DNA of 64,000 nucleotides, from contig NZ_FUYL01000003.1 in assembly GCF_900167935.1 (NCBI RefSeq), forward strand, positions 62,001 to 126,000, given 5' to 3'. Positions within the stretch are counted from its first letter, which is position 1, and the number at the start of each line of letters is the position of its first letter. Both the position numbers and the translations under genes were made by a program. Of this stretch, positions 27,593 through 36,663 are shown one piece after another. The notes below the pieces were generated by a model. The model had not been told where the DNA came from. It searched no databases and saw only the letters and a list, made by a program, of their open reading frames with translations. This DNA comes from Maribacter arcticus. Lineage in GTDB: Bacteria > Bacteroidota > Bacteroidia > Flavobacteriales > Flavobacteriaceae.

Positions 27593-28741
27593 TTATTCTA
27601 CCGATTCGTTTTCAGCATCTTTCTCGTCACCTTTTTTAATAGGTTCGGTTTTGTTCCATTGTTTAACCTTATCATCTTTCGTTAACCCAGAAATAATCTC
27701 AACATTAATTCCATCAGATATTCCTATTTCTATATCCTTACGTTCAAATTTTTGTTCCTCGGCAGAACCAACCAACACCTCAACATAAGGTTTATCTGTT
27801 TGTCTATCGAACTGTAGCAACGCTTCTGAAATCACCAAAACACTATCTTTTCTTTCTAATACCAAAGATGCATTAGCGCTATACCCCGCACGGATAAAAA
27901 TATCTTCTGAATTTTCTACATCTCCTTCAATCTTAAATTGAACCGCACCAGTCTCCTCAATACCTTTTGGTGCTATAAATCGTAATTTTGCATTCAACTC
28001 TTTTCCTTCTACAGCACCTAAATTTATTTTTAGTGGTGCGCCAACTTTTAATTTTCCTACTTCGCCCTCATCAACTTTTCCTTCAAATATCATTTTACTC
28101 AAATCTGCGATAGTCGCAATCGTTGTCCCATCATTAAAAGTGTTACTTTGAATAACTTGATCACCCACTTCTACAGGGATTTCTAGAATAGTACCATCAA
28201 CAGTAGCTCGAATATTCGTATTTGCGCTTGAAGACCCTCCTGATGATCCTACTCGAATAATCTGATAATCTGCCTGTGCATTTTGTAATTCTTGCTGTGC
28301 TTGGTCAAAACGCAACTTTAAATCGTTAAAATTTTGACTAGAAATAACTCCTTTGTCGAAAAGAGTTTTATTTCTATCGTATTCTATTTTAACGTTGCTT
28401 AGCGATATGTTGGCACTATTCACTCTACCTTTTGCTTGATTTAATGATTGCTCGTTAGGAACAACTTTTATGAGAGCAATTAAATCACCAGCTTTAACTT
28501 CAACACCTTCTTCAAGATAAATTTTTTCAATAATTCCTGAAATTTGTGGTTTAATCTCAATTTCATCTTCAGGAATCAACTTTCCTGTAGCAACCGTTTT
28601 CTTCTCAATATTCGCAATAAAGGGATTGGAAGTCTCATAGGTAATGGATGATTTACTGTTACTTTTGATAAAAAATACTGCCGCCCACAAAGCCCCAAGA
28701 ACTACTAGGCCAATTAATGTATATTTTACAAATTTGTTCAT
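27593..28741 (-). CDS. Periplasmic adaptor of MacA/HlyD type (copy 2)
   Basis: This 382-residue protein has an N-terminal membrane anchor (about 7-27), a lipoyl/barrel-sandwich half (IKPQISGIIEKIYLEEG), a coiled-coil hairpin (about 105-165), the second lipoyl half and a membrane-proximal beta barrel. It links the inner-membrane permeases to TolC. It is clearly paralogous to the adaptor at 32065-33180: shared segments include IRATV-G, LE-PVEVG-QVI and KMIFEGKVDE-EVGK. It lies between the second permease pair and TolC. Confidence 0.93.
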   Translation of the reverse strand: MNKFVKYTLIGLVVLGALWAAVFFIKSNSKSSITYETSNPFIANIEKKTVATGKLIPEDEIEIKPQISGIIEKIYLEEGVEVKAGDLIALIKVVPNEQSLNQAKGRVNSANISLSNVKIEYDRNKTLFDKGVISSQNFNDLKLRFDQAQQELQNAQADYQIIRVGSSGGSSSANTNIRATVDGTILEIPVEVGDQVIQSNTFNDGTTIATIADLSKMIFEGKVDEGEVGKLKVGAPLKINLGAVEGKELNAKLRFIAPKGIEETGAVQFKIEGDVENSEDIFIRAGYSANASLVLERKDSVLVISEALLQFDRQTDKPYVEVLVGSAEEQKFERKDIEIGISDGINVEIISGLTKDDKVKQWNKTEPIKKGDEKDAENESVE

Positions 28742-28784
28742 TTTAATAGATGTTTATCGTTTAATATTTGGTTATTGTTATAAA

Positions 28785-30047
28785 TTATTCTTCTCTTAAA
28801 GCTTCAATAGGTCGTATACTAACTGCTCTCTGTGCAGGAATTAACCCTATCAAAGTGCCCAATACGACCATAATGACCAGGGCTCCTATCACATAAGGAA
28901 TTGGAACCGTTGGGTTTGTATATGGAAAATCTATATCCTTAGTTAATGAATTAATGAGTGCTAGTACACCTGCTCCTAATATGATTCCTAGAATACCAGC
29001 TATTACTGTTAAAAAAACTGATTCCATAACAATCTGATTTCTAACTTCCGCTGGTGTTGCCCCTAGAGCCCTTCGTACTCCTAGTTCCTTTGTACGCTCT
29101 TTTACAGAAATCAGCAATATGTTACCAATACCAATTACCCCAGCTAAAATTGTAGCAATACCCACTACAAGAGACATAAATGTTAGTCCGTCGGCAAAAC
29201 CCATTGTTTTAGAAAATGCCTCTCCTAAATTGAAAGAACCAAACGCACGTTCATCTTTAGGATCTACTCTATGAATATTTCTCAGTAAGGTTTTAATATC
29301 TTTTTCTACCTGTACTACATCAACATCATCATAGGCAGCAATACACATATAACCAATATTATCGCCAGAATTATAAAGTTTTTGATATGTAGTAAAGGGT
29401 ATAAACATAGCGCTATCAGAATCAAAACTCACCCCTTGTGCAAGTTTATGCACTCCTATTACTTGAAAATAAACGCTACCAACCCTAATCCAAGTTCCTA
29501 CAGGGTTCTCATCTTTATTATACAGTTCTTGTTCAACCCGCTCTCCAATTACAATTACTTTTCTAGCTTGATCTATATCTTCTTGATTGATGAATCTACC
29601 TCCATCATATATTTTTTTTGTAGATATTTTAGTGTAAATAGGATAATCTCCATTTAAAACATAACTACCATATTTTTGACCACGAACAGTATATACAGGT
29701 TCTGATCCAAATTGACCTTGAGTAATTCTTGGTGCTATATATTGAACTTCAGGAATTCTATTTTGTATAGTTTTAACATCTTCTAATTTTAATTGAAGAG
29801 GCCTACCGGTTTTAAAACCGTCATACGGCATGCTGGTACTTTGAGCCCATACGAACATACTATTGATAGCCACAGTTTTAAAAACCTTGTCAAAACCATT
29901 GTCCAAGCCTTTTGCCGCTCCAGATAGCGCTATGTATATGAATATGCCCCAAAGCACACCAATAACGGTAATAATTGTTCTGGTTCTATTCTTACTAATT
30001 GAACCAAAAATCTCTTGCCATGTATTTCTATCAAATAAAAATCCCAT
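28785..30047 (-). CDS. MacB-type ABC transporter permease (copy D)
   Basis: This 420-residue protein has one N-terminal membrane helix (SISKNRTRTIITVIGVLWGIF), a large periplasmic MacB-PCD-like domain (about 50-270) and three C-terminal FtsX helices (LTFMSLVVGIATILAGVIGI onward) ending in the coupling region RPIEALREE. No ATPase domain is fused. It resembles the permease at 33218-34477 more than its immediate neighbour, including the KLEDVK start of the periplasmic part, WGIF in the first helix and an Arg-Thr pair before it. Two bases separate it from permease C, which is probably its heterodimer partner. Confidence 0.93.
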   Translation of the reverse strand: MGFLFDRNTWQEIFGSISKNRTRTIITVIGVLWGIFIYIALSGAAKGLDNGFDKVFKTVAINSMFVWAQSTSMPYDGFKTGRPLQLKLEDVKTIQNRIPEVQYIAPRITQGQFGSEPVYTVRGQKYGSYVLNGDYPIYTKISTKKIYDGGRFINQEDIDQARKVIVIGERVEQELYNKDENPVGTWIRVGSVYFQVIGVHKLAQGVSFDSDSAMFIPFTTYQKLYNSGDNIGYMCIAAYDDVDVVQVEKDIKTLLRNIHRVDPKDERAFGSFNLGEAFSKTMGFADGLTFMSLVVGIATILAGVIGIGNILLISVKERTKELGVRRALGATPAEVRNQIVMESVFLTVIAGILGIILGAGVLALINSLTKDIDFPYTNPTVPIPYVIGALVIMVVLGTLIGLIPAQRAVSIRPIEALREE

Positions 30048-30048
30048 A

Positions 30049-31278
30049 TTATTCGTCTCTTAGTGCTACAATAGGTTTAATACGTGCCGCTCTTTTTGCC
30101 GGAATATACCCTGCAACGCCGCCAAAAATTATTAGTACGACAGTTGCAAATATTGCAACTGGCAAATCTATGTAAGGGTTAGTAATAAAGAAGTCTTCTA
30201 AAGTTTTATCTAAAGAACTTAAAATAGCTATACCTATTATCATACCTACAACACCCGATATGGTAGTTATAAATATAGATTCTAGAAGAATGGTACTTAT
30301 TACAGATTTAGGGGTTGCCCCTAATGCTTTTCTTATGCCCAATTCCTTAGTACGCTCTTTCACCACAAAAACCATAATATTACTTATACCTATAATTCCT
30401 GCTATAATAGTCCCAAATGCAACAAAAGAAACGATTAGCTGTAAAACCCTTGCTAATTGTTGTGTTTGCTTTAACCCTTCTGCAACGTTTCGTATATATA
30501 TACCGTTTTGATCAGATGGTTTAATAAATTTCTTTTCTTTAAAAAAAGTGGAAAGACTTTTTTCTAATGCGATAGCCCCTGTGTACCCTAACTCAGGTCG
30601 AAAAGCAACAATAATTTGATCTACCTTATCTGTATTTTTTTCTATCAATTGTAATGTGGTATAGGGCACATAAACTCTACGCTCCTCATCATCACCACCA
30701 TCATCTTGATACACACCTACTACTTTAAAAACACTACCACCTAGGTCAATATAATTACCAATCGCATCTTCTTGACCGAATAAATCTTTTTCAACCAACC
30801 TTCCTATTACCGCAATCTTAGTTTTTTTCTGAATATCTAATTGATCTAGATACCTACCTTTCATGATAATGGTTTTCTCGGCAAATTGATGTGAAGGCGC
30901 AACACCCCTTGTAGAATAATTATTAGATTCGTTTTTATATTTAGTTAAGTAAGACCTACTAATTCTAGGAGTTACATATTCTAAAAACAATGGAAAGTCT
31001 TTTTCAATATCGGATAAATCAGATTTATCAAATTCTATCTGCCGACCAGATTTATATCCCTTATACGGCATTGTGGTTTGCCCTGGAAAAAATGTAATTA
31101 TATTTTGCGCATCATCCTCAAAAAATAATTGGAAGGTATTTATAAGGCCATTACCAAAACCAAATAACACTACAAAAATTAAAATTCCCAAAGCCACCGT
31201 AAAACCAGATAAAAAAGTCCTTAACTTATTTTTCTGGATGGTTTGAAATATTTCTCTCCAATTATCTCTACTAAACAT
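30049..31278 (-). CDS. MacB-type ABC transporter permease (copy C)
   Basis: This 409-residue protein has the MacB permease layout: a first helix after QKNKLRTFLSGFTVALGI, a periplasmic domain about 45-260, and three C-terminal helices with the VKERTKELGIRKALGATP coupling loop. It is closest in the window to permease A (34553-35800), sharing KNKLRTFL-G in the first helix and FFEDD/FEQDA after it. It overlaps the upstream ATPase gene by 8 nt (ATGTTTAG), consistent with coupled translation. Confidence 0.93.
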   Translation of the reverse strand: MFSRDNWREIFQTIQKNKLRTFLSGFTVALGILIFVVLFGFGNGLINTFQLFFEDDAQNIITFFPGQTTMPYKGYKSGRQIEFDKSDLSDIEKDFPLFLEYVTPRISRSYLTKYKNESNNYSTRGVAPSHQFAEKTIIMKGRYLDQLDIQKKTKIAVIGRLVEKDLFGQEDAIGNYIDLGGSVFKVVGVYQDDGGDDEERRVYVPYTTLQLIEKNTDKVDQIIVAFRPELGYTGAIALEKSLSTFFKEKKFIKPSDQNGIYIRNVAEGLKQTQQLARVLQLIVSFVAFGTIIAGIIGISNIMVFVVKERTKELGIRKALGATPKSVISTILLESIFITTISGVVGMIIGIAILSSLDKTLEDFFITNPYIDLPVAIFATVVLIIFGGVAGYIPAKRAARIKPIVALRDE

Positions 31279-31993
31279 ATTTTGCAGCTCTAACTTGTTC
31301 TATTTTCTTATCCTCTATAATAACACCATCCTTTAAATGAACAATTCGCTTACACATGTCTGCAATATCAGGTTCATGGGTAACAATCAATATCGTGTTC
31401 CCTTGATCATTTATCTTTTGAATTAGATCCATAACCTCATAAGAAGTTGTACTATCTAAAGCACCCGTTGGCTCATCTGCCAATAACACTTTAGGTTCCG
31501 CGGCCATAGCCCTTGCAATTGCAACACGTTGTTTCTGACCACCAGAAAGTTCGCTAGGTAAATGATTAGCCCATTCTTTAAGTCCAACTTGGGCTAAATA
31601 TTTCAATGCCTTTTCTTGACGTTCCTTTCTAGGCACTTTTTGATAGTACAATGGCAGAGCAACATTCTCAGCAGCACTTTTATAATTAATAAGATTGAAT
31701 GATTGAAATACGAAACCTAAAAATTTATTGCGATACTGTGCAGCCTTGGTTTCATTTAAATTTTTTATAGGGACTCCATCCAACGTGTAAGAACCTTCAT
31801 CTAATTCATCTAACATACCCAAAATATTCAATAACGTAGATTTTCCAGAACCGGAAGAACCCATGATAGCTACTAATTCACCTTCCTCAACATTAAAATT
31901 TATTCCTTTAAGTACGTGAAGTGAATTCTTGCCCATTTTATAGGACTTATGAAGATCTTTAATTTGAATCATGTTGGTTGTTGTTTTAGACAA
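31271..31993 (-). CDS. ABC transporter ATP-binding protein (MacB/LolD type)
   Basis: This 240-residue protein is a complete nucleotide-binding domain: Walker A GSSGSGKST, Q-loop FVFQSFNLI, signature LSGGQKQRVAIARA, Walker B VLLADEPTGALDS and H-switch VTHEPD. It is the only ATPase among eight operon genes, so it probably powers both permease pairs. It sits in the middle, after the first adaptor and before permease C. The extended form begins with ten residues before IQIKDLHKSYKMG; the ATG at 31972, just before that segment, could be an alternative start. Confidence 0.95.
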   Translation of the reverse strand: MSKTTTNMIQIKDLHKSYKMGKNSLHVLKGINFNVEEGELVAIMGSSGSGKSTLLNILGMLDELDEGSYTLDGVPIKNLNETKAAQYRNKFLGFVFQSFNLINYKSAAENVALPLYYQKVPRKERQEKALKYLAQVGLKEWANHLPSELSGGQKQRVAIARAMAAEPKVLLADEPTGALDSTTSYEVMDLIQKINDQGNTILIVTHEPDIADMCKRIVHLKDGVIIEDKKIEQVRAAKYV

Positions 31994-32064
31994 TTTTCTA
32001 CACTGTCTATGCTTTAGACTAACCAGTGTTTAAATTGTTACAGGAATTTATGTGTTTTTTTAAA

Positions 32065-33180
32065 TTAATTTTCAGCCAATTCATCTGGCTTAACTTCGTT
32101 CCAAACTTTTATTTTTTCACCTTCTTTAATTCCAGAAATTATTTGAACATGAATACCATCGCTAATACCCAGTTCTATTTCTCTTCTTTCAAATTGTTGT
32201 TCTCCTATTTCAATTTCTACGAACGGTTTTTTAGTTTTATCATCAAACTGAACCAAAGCCTCCTTAACAGCTAAAACACTATCTGCACGAGCAAGTATTA
32301 TAGATGCATTGGCACTTAAACCAGCTCTAATAAATATTGAATCTTGCTTTTTCAGAGTTCCTTTAATTTCAAATTGTATCGCGCCATTTTCCTCATTTCC
32401 TTTAGGAGCTATATAATCCAATACGGCATCGAAAACTTTATTTTCAATTGCTCCAACAGTTATTTCTAATGGAAGGTCTTCTTTAATTTTACCAACTTCA
32501 GACTCATCAACCTTACCTTCAAAAATCATTTTATCAACATCTGCAATCGCTGCAATAGTAGTTCCTTCATTAAAATTATTACTTTCAATAACCTGATTAC
32601 CTACTTCTACAGGAACTTCTAGAACCATACCGCTAACCGTTGCTCTAATTTGAGTATTGGCAGCATTACCATACCCTGCAGTTGTACCTGTTTTAACAAT
32701 ATCGTATCTTTTATTAGCCGCAGTATATGATTGTTTTGCCTGATTATAAGTTACCTCTGCCCTTTCTAAATCCACTTTTGATATAACACCTTTATCGAAC
32801 AGTCCTTTTTGGCGGCCCAAATTCCGTAGTTGATCATCTAAATTAATTTTAGTTTCGTCAATAGTATTTCTTGCATCATTCAAAGCATTAAGATTGGGAA
32901 CAACCTTAATTGTACATAGCAAATCGCCCGATTTCACAAAATCGCCACCTTCAACAAATACCTCCTCAATTACCCCAGATATATTTGGTTTAATTAAAAC
33001 CTCCTCTAACGGAAGTATACTACCCGTAGCCATTGTTTTCTTAATGATTGTCTGCTTCGAAGGTTCCTCGGTTAAATAAACTACAGGGTCCTCTGCATTC
33101 TTTTGATATAAATAAAACATAGACCCGCCAAAGGCCAGTACGATAATAAGTAAAATGATAATTGTTGTTGATTTTTTCAT
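32065..33180 (-). CDS. Periplasmic adaptor of MacA/HlyD type (copy 1)
   Basis: This 371-residue protein has a membrane anchor (STTIIILLIIVLAFGGSMF), a lipoyl half (IKPNISGVIEEVFVEGGDF), a coiled-coil hairpin, the second lipoyl half and a beta barrel. It has the same order and length as the adaptor at 27593-28741 and many identical stretches, so the two arose by duplication. It follows permease B and precedes the ATPase gene by 71 bp, the longest gap but one within the operon. Confidence 0.93.
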   Translation of the reverse strand: MKKSTTIIILLIIVLAFGGSMFYLYQKNAEDPVVYLTEEPSKQTIIKKTMATGSILPLEEVLIKPNISGVIEEVFVEGGDFVKSGDLLCTIKVVPNLNALNDARNTIDETKINLDDQLRNLGRQKGLFDKGVISKVDLERAEVTYNQAKQSYTAANKRYDIVKTGTTAGYGNAANTQIRATVSGMVLEVPVEVGNQVIESNNFNEGTTIAAIADVDKMIFEGKVDESEVGKIKEDLPLEITVGAIENKVFDAVLDYIAPKGNEENGAIQFEIKGTLKKQDSIFIRAGLSANASIILARADSVLAVKEALVQFDDKTKKPFVEIEIGEQQFERREIELGISDGIHVQIISGIKEGEKIKVWNEVKPDELAEN

Positions 33181-33217
33181 TTTTTTGATTGGTTATATAT
33201 TTTTCTAATCGATAAAT

Positions 33218-34477
33218 TTATTCTGTTCTTAATGCCTCAATAGGTCTTATTTTGATAGCACTTTGAGCAGGTATGAAGCCTGCTAACAATCCTGAGAATA
33301 TTAAAATGACCAATGCGCTTACCACCACACCCAAACTTACACTGGGGTTTACAAACATATCTACTGGACCCACAGAATCAAGCACTGCATTTACCCCGTA
33401 AATAAAAGCTGCACCGAAAATGATTCCGACCATACCCGATATAATGGTCAAGAATATAGATTCCATTAAAATTTGTTTTTTAATAGACCAAGGCGCTTCT
33501 CCCAATGCCCTTCTAATACCAATTTCTTTAGTTCTTTCTTTAATCACAATCAACATGATATTACTTACCCCTATGATACCTGACAATAATACAAGAACAC
33601 CAACAAAATAAGCGACCCAACGCAATGCACCGAACAAACTTTCTACCCTATTAAATTGCTCGTATAAATCAAAATAGCCTACCGCACGCTTATCATCTGG
33701 ATGTATTTTTCTTTTCTCTTTCACCACACCCACAATTTTTTCCTTCATGTTTGAAATTGAACTACCGTCTTTAGCCGTAATTGCCATCCAGCCAACATCG
33801 TTAGACATATTAAATGCTTGTGAAAAGGCCGTAAAGGGTACAAATATTTCTTTTTGCCCCTCTTCACCATCGCCATCATTACTTTTCTTTTTATAAGTGC
33901 CTACCACCATAAAATTTACCCCTTGAATTTTCATGTAGGTACCTAGAACGTCTTCGCCTTTATCGTAGAGTTCATTTTTAACTCCATCACCTATGACAGC
34001 AATTTTTCTATTATCATCAATATCATTTAGATTAAGAAACCTTCCTGAGGTAATGGTCATTGGTTCTTGCCTAATAATCTGTGGGTAATCTCCATATACA
34101 TTAAAAGCACCTGTTTTTAAGCCGCGCACGACATTATTACCACCACCAAAACCACCTAATTGATTTCGAGGAGATATAAACCTGAGATTTGGCACATTAT
34201 CTTTTATAGCCTGTACATCTTCTAACTTAAAACTAAAGCGTCTACCTTTTGGTAGGCCCTTGTATGGTATTGTGGTATTTCTTGACCACATGAACATAGT
34301 ATTGGTTGCGATATCTCCAAAATCTGCCCGTATTCCATTTTCTAAACCTTTGCCCGCAGCAAGAAGTATGATGAGAATGAAGATGCCCCACCCTACACCA
34401 AAAGAAGTAGCCAGTGTTCTAAAAACATTACTGGACAACACTTCTAAAATTTCCTTCCAACGGTCTTTGCTGAACAT
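33218..34477 (-). CDS. MacB-type ABC transporter permease (copy B)
   Basis: This 419-residue protein starts MFSKDRWKEIL. It has a first membrane helix (TSFGVGWGIFILIILLAAG), a periplasmic domain (about 50-270) and three C-terminal helices with IKERTKEIGIRRALGEAP and a RPIEALRTE end. It is most like permease D. It is separated from permease A by 75 bp containing an 8-bp inverted repeat. It probably forms a heterodimeric pump core with permease A. Confidence 0.93.
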   Translation of the reverse strand: MFSKDRWKEILEVLSSNVFRTLATSFGVGWGIFILIILLAAGKGLENGIRADFGDIATNTMFMWSRNTTIPYKGLPKGRRFSFKLEDVQAIKDNVPNLRFISPRNQLGGFGGGNNVVRGLKTGAFNVYGDYPQIIRQEPMTITSGRFLNLNDIDDNRKIAVIGDGVKNELYDKGEDVLGTYMKIQGVNFMVVGTYKKKSNDGDGEEGQKEIFVPFTAFSQAFNMSNDVGWMAITAKDGSSISNMKEKIVGVVKEKRKIHPDDKRAVGYFDLYEQFNRVESLFGALRWVAYFVGVLVLLSGIIGVSNIMLIVIKERTKEIGIRRALGEAPWSIKKQILMESIFLTIISGMVGIIFGAAFIYGVNAVLDSVGPVDMFVNPSVSLGVVVSALVILIFSGLLAGFIPAQSAIKIRPIEALRTE

Positions 34478-34504
34478 GGTTTAACTTTATTAATTAATAG
34501 TTTA

Positions 34505-34532
34505 AGGATTGAACTAATCAACAATCAATCCT
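34505..34532. repeat. 8-bp inverted repeat between permease genes A and B
   Basis: AGGATTGA (34505-34512) and TCAATCCT (34525-34532) are exact reverse complements with a 12-nt loop. On the minus strand the hairpin is followed by TTAAAC rather than a T-run, so it is not a clear terminator. It may be an mRNA processing or stability element, or chance in AT-rich DNA. Confidence 0.45.
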
Positions 34533-34552
34533 AACACAATTTCAAATAGGAA

Positions 34553-35800
34553 TTACTCGTCTCTTAAAGCCTCAATAACATGAATTTTCGCGGCTCTCCA
34601 TGCAGGAAAAAATCCTGCTATAGCACCTGCGAAAATCAAAACAAAAACAGTAGTGAGCGCAACATTAAAATTCACTGAAGGGTTTAAAATATAATCTACT
34701 TCAACATGTGGGCCAACAATCTCCAATAACCCCATACTTAATATGAGTCCGCTAAAGCCTGCAATTGCAGTTATAAAAATAGCCTCGTGCAAAATCATTC
34801 CAACAATTGACCATGGTTTAGCTCCCAATGCTTTTCGAATACCAATTTCTCTAGTTCGTTCTTTCACCACTATTAGCATAATATTACTTACTCCAACAAT
34901 ACCAGCGATGATAGTACACACACCTACAAACCAAAAGAAAAATTTGATTCCACCCATTAGAGAATAAAAACGCTTAGCTTCCTCCATAGGATTATAAATC
35001 TGAATTGCACTTGTGTCATCTGGAGCTACGGTATGTGCTTTTTGAAGGTAAGACTTAAGGTCATTCTTAAACTTGATTGATTGTGCTACTGCAGCTTCAA
35101 AATCTTCTGCTGGCGGTAATGTATAAGACAAGTTATTTAATTTATCTGCTCCATTGAAAACTTGTTGGGCGGTACTTATAGGAATATAAATACGGTCTTC
35201 TTCACGTTCACCCCCAATATCACCGTATACCCCGACAATTTTAAATGATATCCCAGATATATCTAAAAACTCTCCAACGGGGCTCTCTAATTCTTTAAAT
35301 ACTTCACGATTTATTTTGTTACTGATAATGGCAACCTTTGCCTTGGTATCCTCATCTTGCTGATTCAAAAATCTACCTTGCGAAATAAATTCGTTTTCTA
35401 TGAATTGAAATTGATGAGATACACCTTGTACATTATATGCTAAAGATTCATTCCCATAATTGACAAATGAATTTCGCACGAATAGCCTTGGAGATTTATT
35501 CTCTATTTGATCCTCTAATAAAACTGCTGCAAACTCATAATTCTCATTTCGTAATTGAATAGGCCTACCAGGGTTCATCCCTTTATATTCAATTGTGGTA
35601 ACTCCTGGCCAAACCCAAACACTAGTTGCTGCATCCTGTTCAAATTCTTTGGCAATACCATTTTGCATGCCTTGCCCGAAACCCAATAAAATAACTAGAA
35701 TGAAAATTCCTGAAGCCACGGAAAGTCCTGTGAGAAAGGTGCGCAATTTATTTTTGCGAATAGTATCGAAGATTTCCTGCCAACGTTCTAGATCGAACAT
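34553..35800 (-). CDS. MacB-type ABC transporter permease (copy A), first gene of the efflux operon
   Basis: The ATG at 35800 gives about 415 residues starting MFDLERWQEIFDTIRKNK, which aligns with the starts of the other three permeases. A longer reading frame from 35839 adds 13 residues unlike them and is rejected. It has one N-terminal helix, a periplasmic domain and three C-terminal FtsX helices with VKERTREIGIRKALGAKP. It is most like permease C. It is the first gene of the operon; no regulator lies next to it. Confidence 0.92.
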   Translation of the reverse strand: MFDLERWQEIFDTIRKNKLRTFLTGLSVASGIFILVILLGFGQGMQNGIAKEFEQDAATSVWVWPGVTTIEYKGMNPGRPIQLRNENYEFAAVLLEDQIENKSPRLFVRNSFVNYGNESLAYNVQGVSHQFQFIENEFISQGRFLNQQDEDTKAKVAIISNKINREVFKELESPVGEFLDISGISFKIVGVYGDIGGEREEDRIYIPISTAQQVFNGADKLNNLSYTLPPAEDFEAAVAQSIKFKNDLKSYLQKAHTVAPDDTSAIQIYNPMEEAKRFYSLMGGIKFFFWFVGVCTIIAGIVGVSNIMLIVVKERTREIGIRKALGAKPWSIVGMILHEAIFITAIAGFSGLILSMGLLEIVGPHVEVDYILNPSVNFNVALTTVFVLIFAGAIAGFFPAWRAAKIHVIEALRDE

Positions 35801-35911
35801 GAGATTGATTAATTTGATTGATTGATGAATGCAATACAAGTATTACACAATCATAAGACTAATCAAACGGAAGAATGTTACACTATTAAGGTGAAAATTA
35901 CAAAAATTGGT

Positions 35912-36130
35912 TTATGTCCGCATTTTTTTATAGATAAAATAGAATAAGCCAGCGACCAAAACATAGGGTATAGCCATCAAATAAACAATACCGTTATTAA
36001 TACCCTCGGCAGCTTTACCCGACGATTCACTTTCTAATACCGCTCTACACATAGCACATTGTGCATCAGCATCAAATGGCACTACTATTAGCACCGCTAC
36101 AAGTATAATTATTGTCCGTTTACTACACAT
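35912..36130 (-). CDS. Small membrane protein with an exported CAMC motif
   Basis: This 72-residue protein has an N-terminal signal or anchor (about 5-23), then QCAMCRAVLESES directly after the predicted cleavage site, and one membrane helix (about 47-66, VYLMAIPYVLVAGLFYFIYKK). The CxxC faces the periplasm. It overlaps the DUF420 gene by 8 nt and sits at the end of a SCO1 gene cluster, so a role in copper or heme handling, or thiol reduction, during oxidase assembly is plausible but inferred. I do not know a characterised homologue. Confidence 0.8.
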   Translation of the reverse strand: MCSKRTIIILVAVLIVVPFDADAQCAMCRAVLESESSGKAAEGINNGIVYLMAIPYVLVAGLFYFIYKKMRT

Positions 36131-36653
36131 AATAAGGAGATATCATTAGGTAGACCACGACACCAGTAACAGCAACATACAACCAAACAGGAAAAGTGTA
36201 TTTCGCCAATGCTCTATGATCTTCAAATTTCTTTAAATATGCCATTGTATACGTACGCAACACAAGAGGAATTAATGCAATGGATAATACGATATGTGTT
36301 ATTAAGATGAAAAAATATAGATAACGGATAACGCCTTCACCACCAAAAGAAGTGGAATCTGAAGTCATATGATATGCAATATACATTACCAGAAACATCA
36401 AAGACAAAACAATGTTCGTTGTCATTAAATTTTGATGAAGTTTCTCATTACCATTTTTAATTGCCCATACAGCTACCAACAACAAAACAGCAGTAACGCC
36501 ATTTATAGTAGCATAGATTGGAGGCAAGAATGACAATGGTTCTACATTAGGAATTTTAACCCCAAAAAGTATGGCAACTACCACAGGAATAACAATTGAA
36601 ACAACTGTTATCAATCGATTAAATTTTCGTTCGTCTGACACGTTCACTTGCAT
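36123..36653 (-). CDS. DUF420 membrane protein linked to cytochrome oxidase assembly
   Basis: This 176-residue protein has five predicted membrane helices and the conserved segment LPPIYATINGVTAVLLL with later histidines (NEKLHQNLM, AYHMTSD, THIVLSI, EDHRALAKYTFPVWLYVAVTGV). This pattern matches DUF420 (YozB-like) proteins, which co-occur with cytochrome oxidase and SCO1 genes. The histidines suggest heme or copper binding, but the function is unproven. It lies 10 bp downstream of the SCO1 gene and overlaps the CAMC protein gene by 8 nt. Confidence 0.88.
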   Translation of the reverse strand: MQVNVSDERKFNRLITVVSIVIPVVVAILFGVKIPNVEPLSFLPPIYATINGVTAVLLLVAVWAIKNGNEKLHQNLMTTNIVLSLMFLVMYIAYHMTSDSTSFGGEGVIRYLYFFILITHIVLSIALIPLVLRTYTMAYLKKFEDHRALAKYTFPVWLYVAVTGVVVYLMISPYYV

Positions 36654-36663
36654 ATTTAAAACT

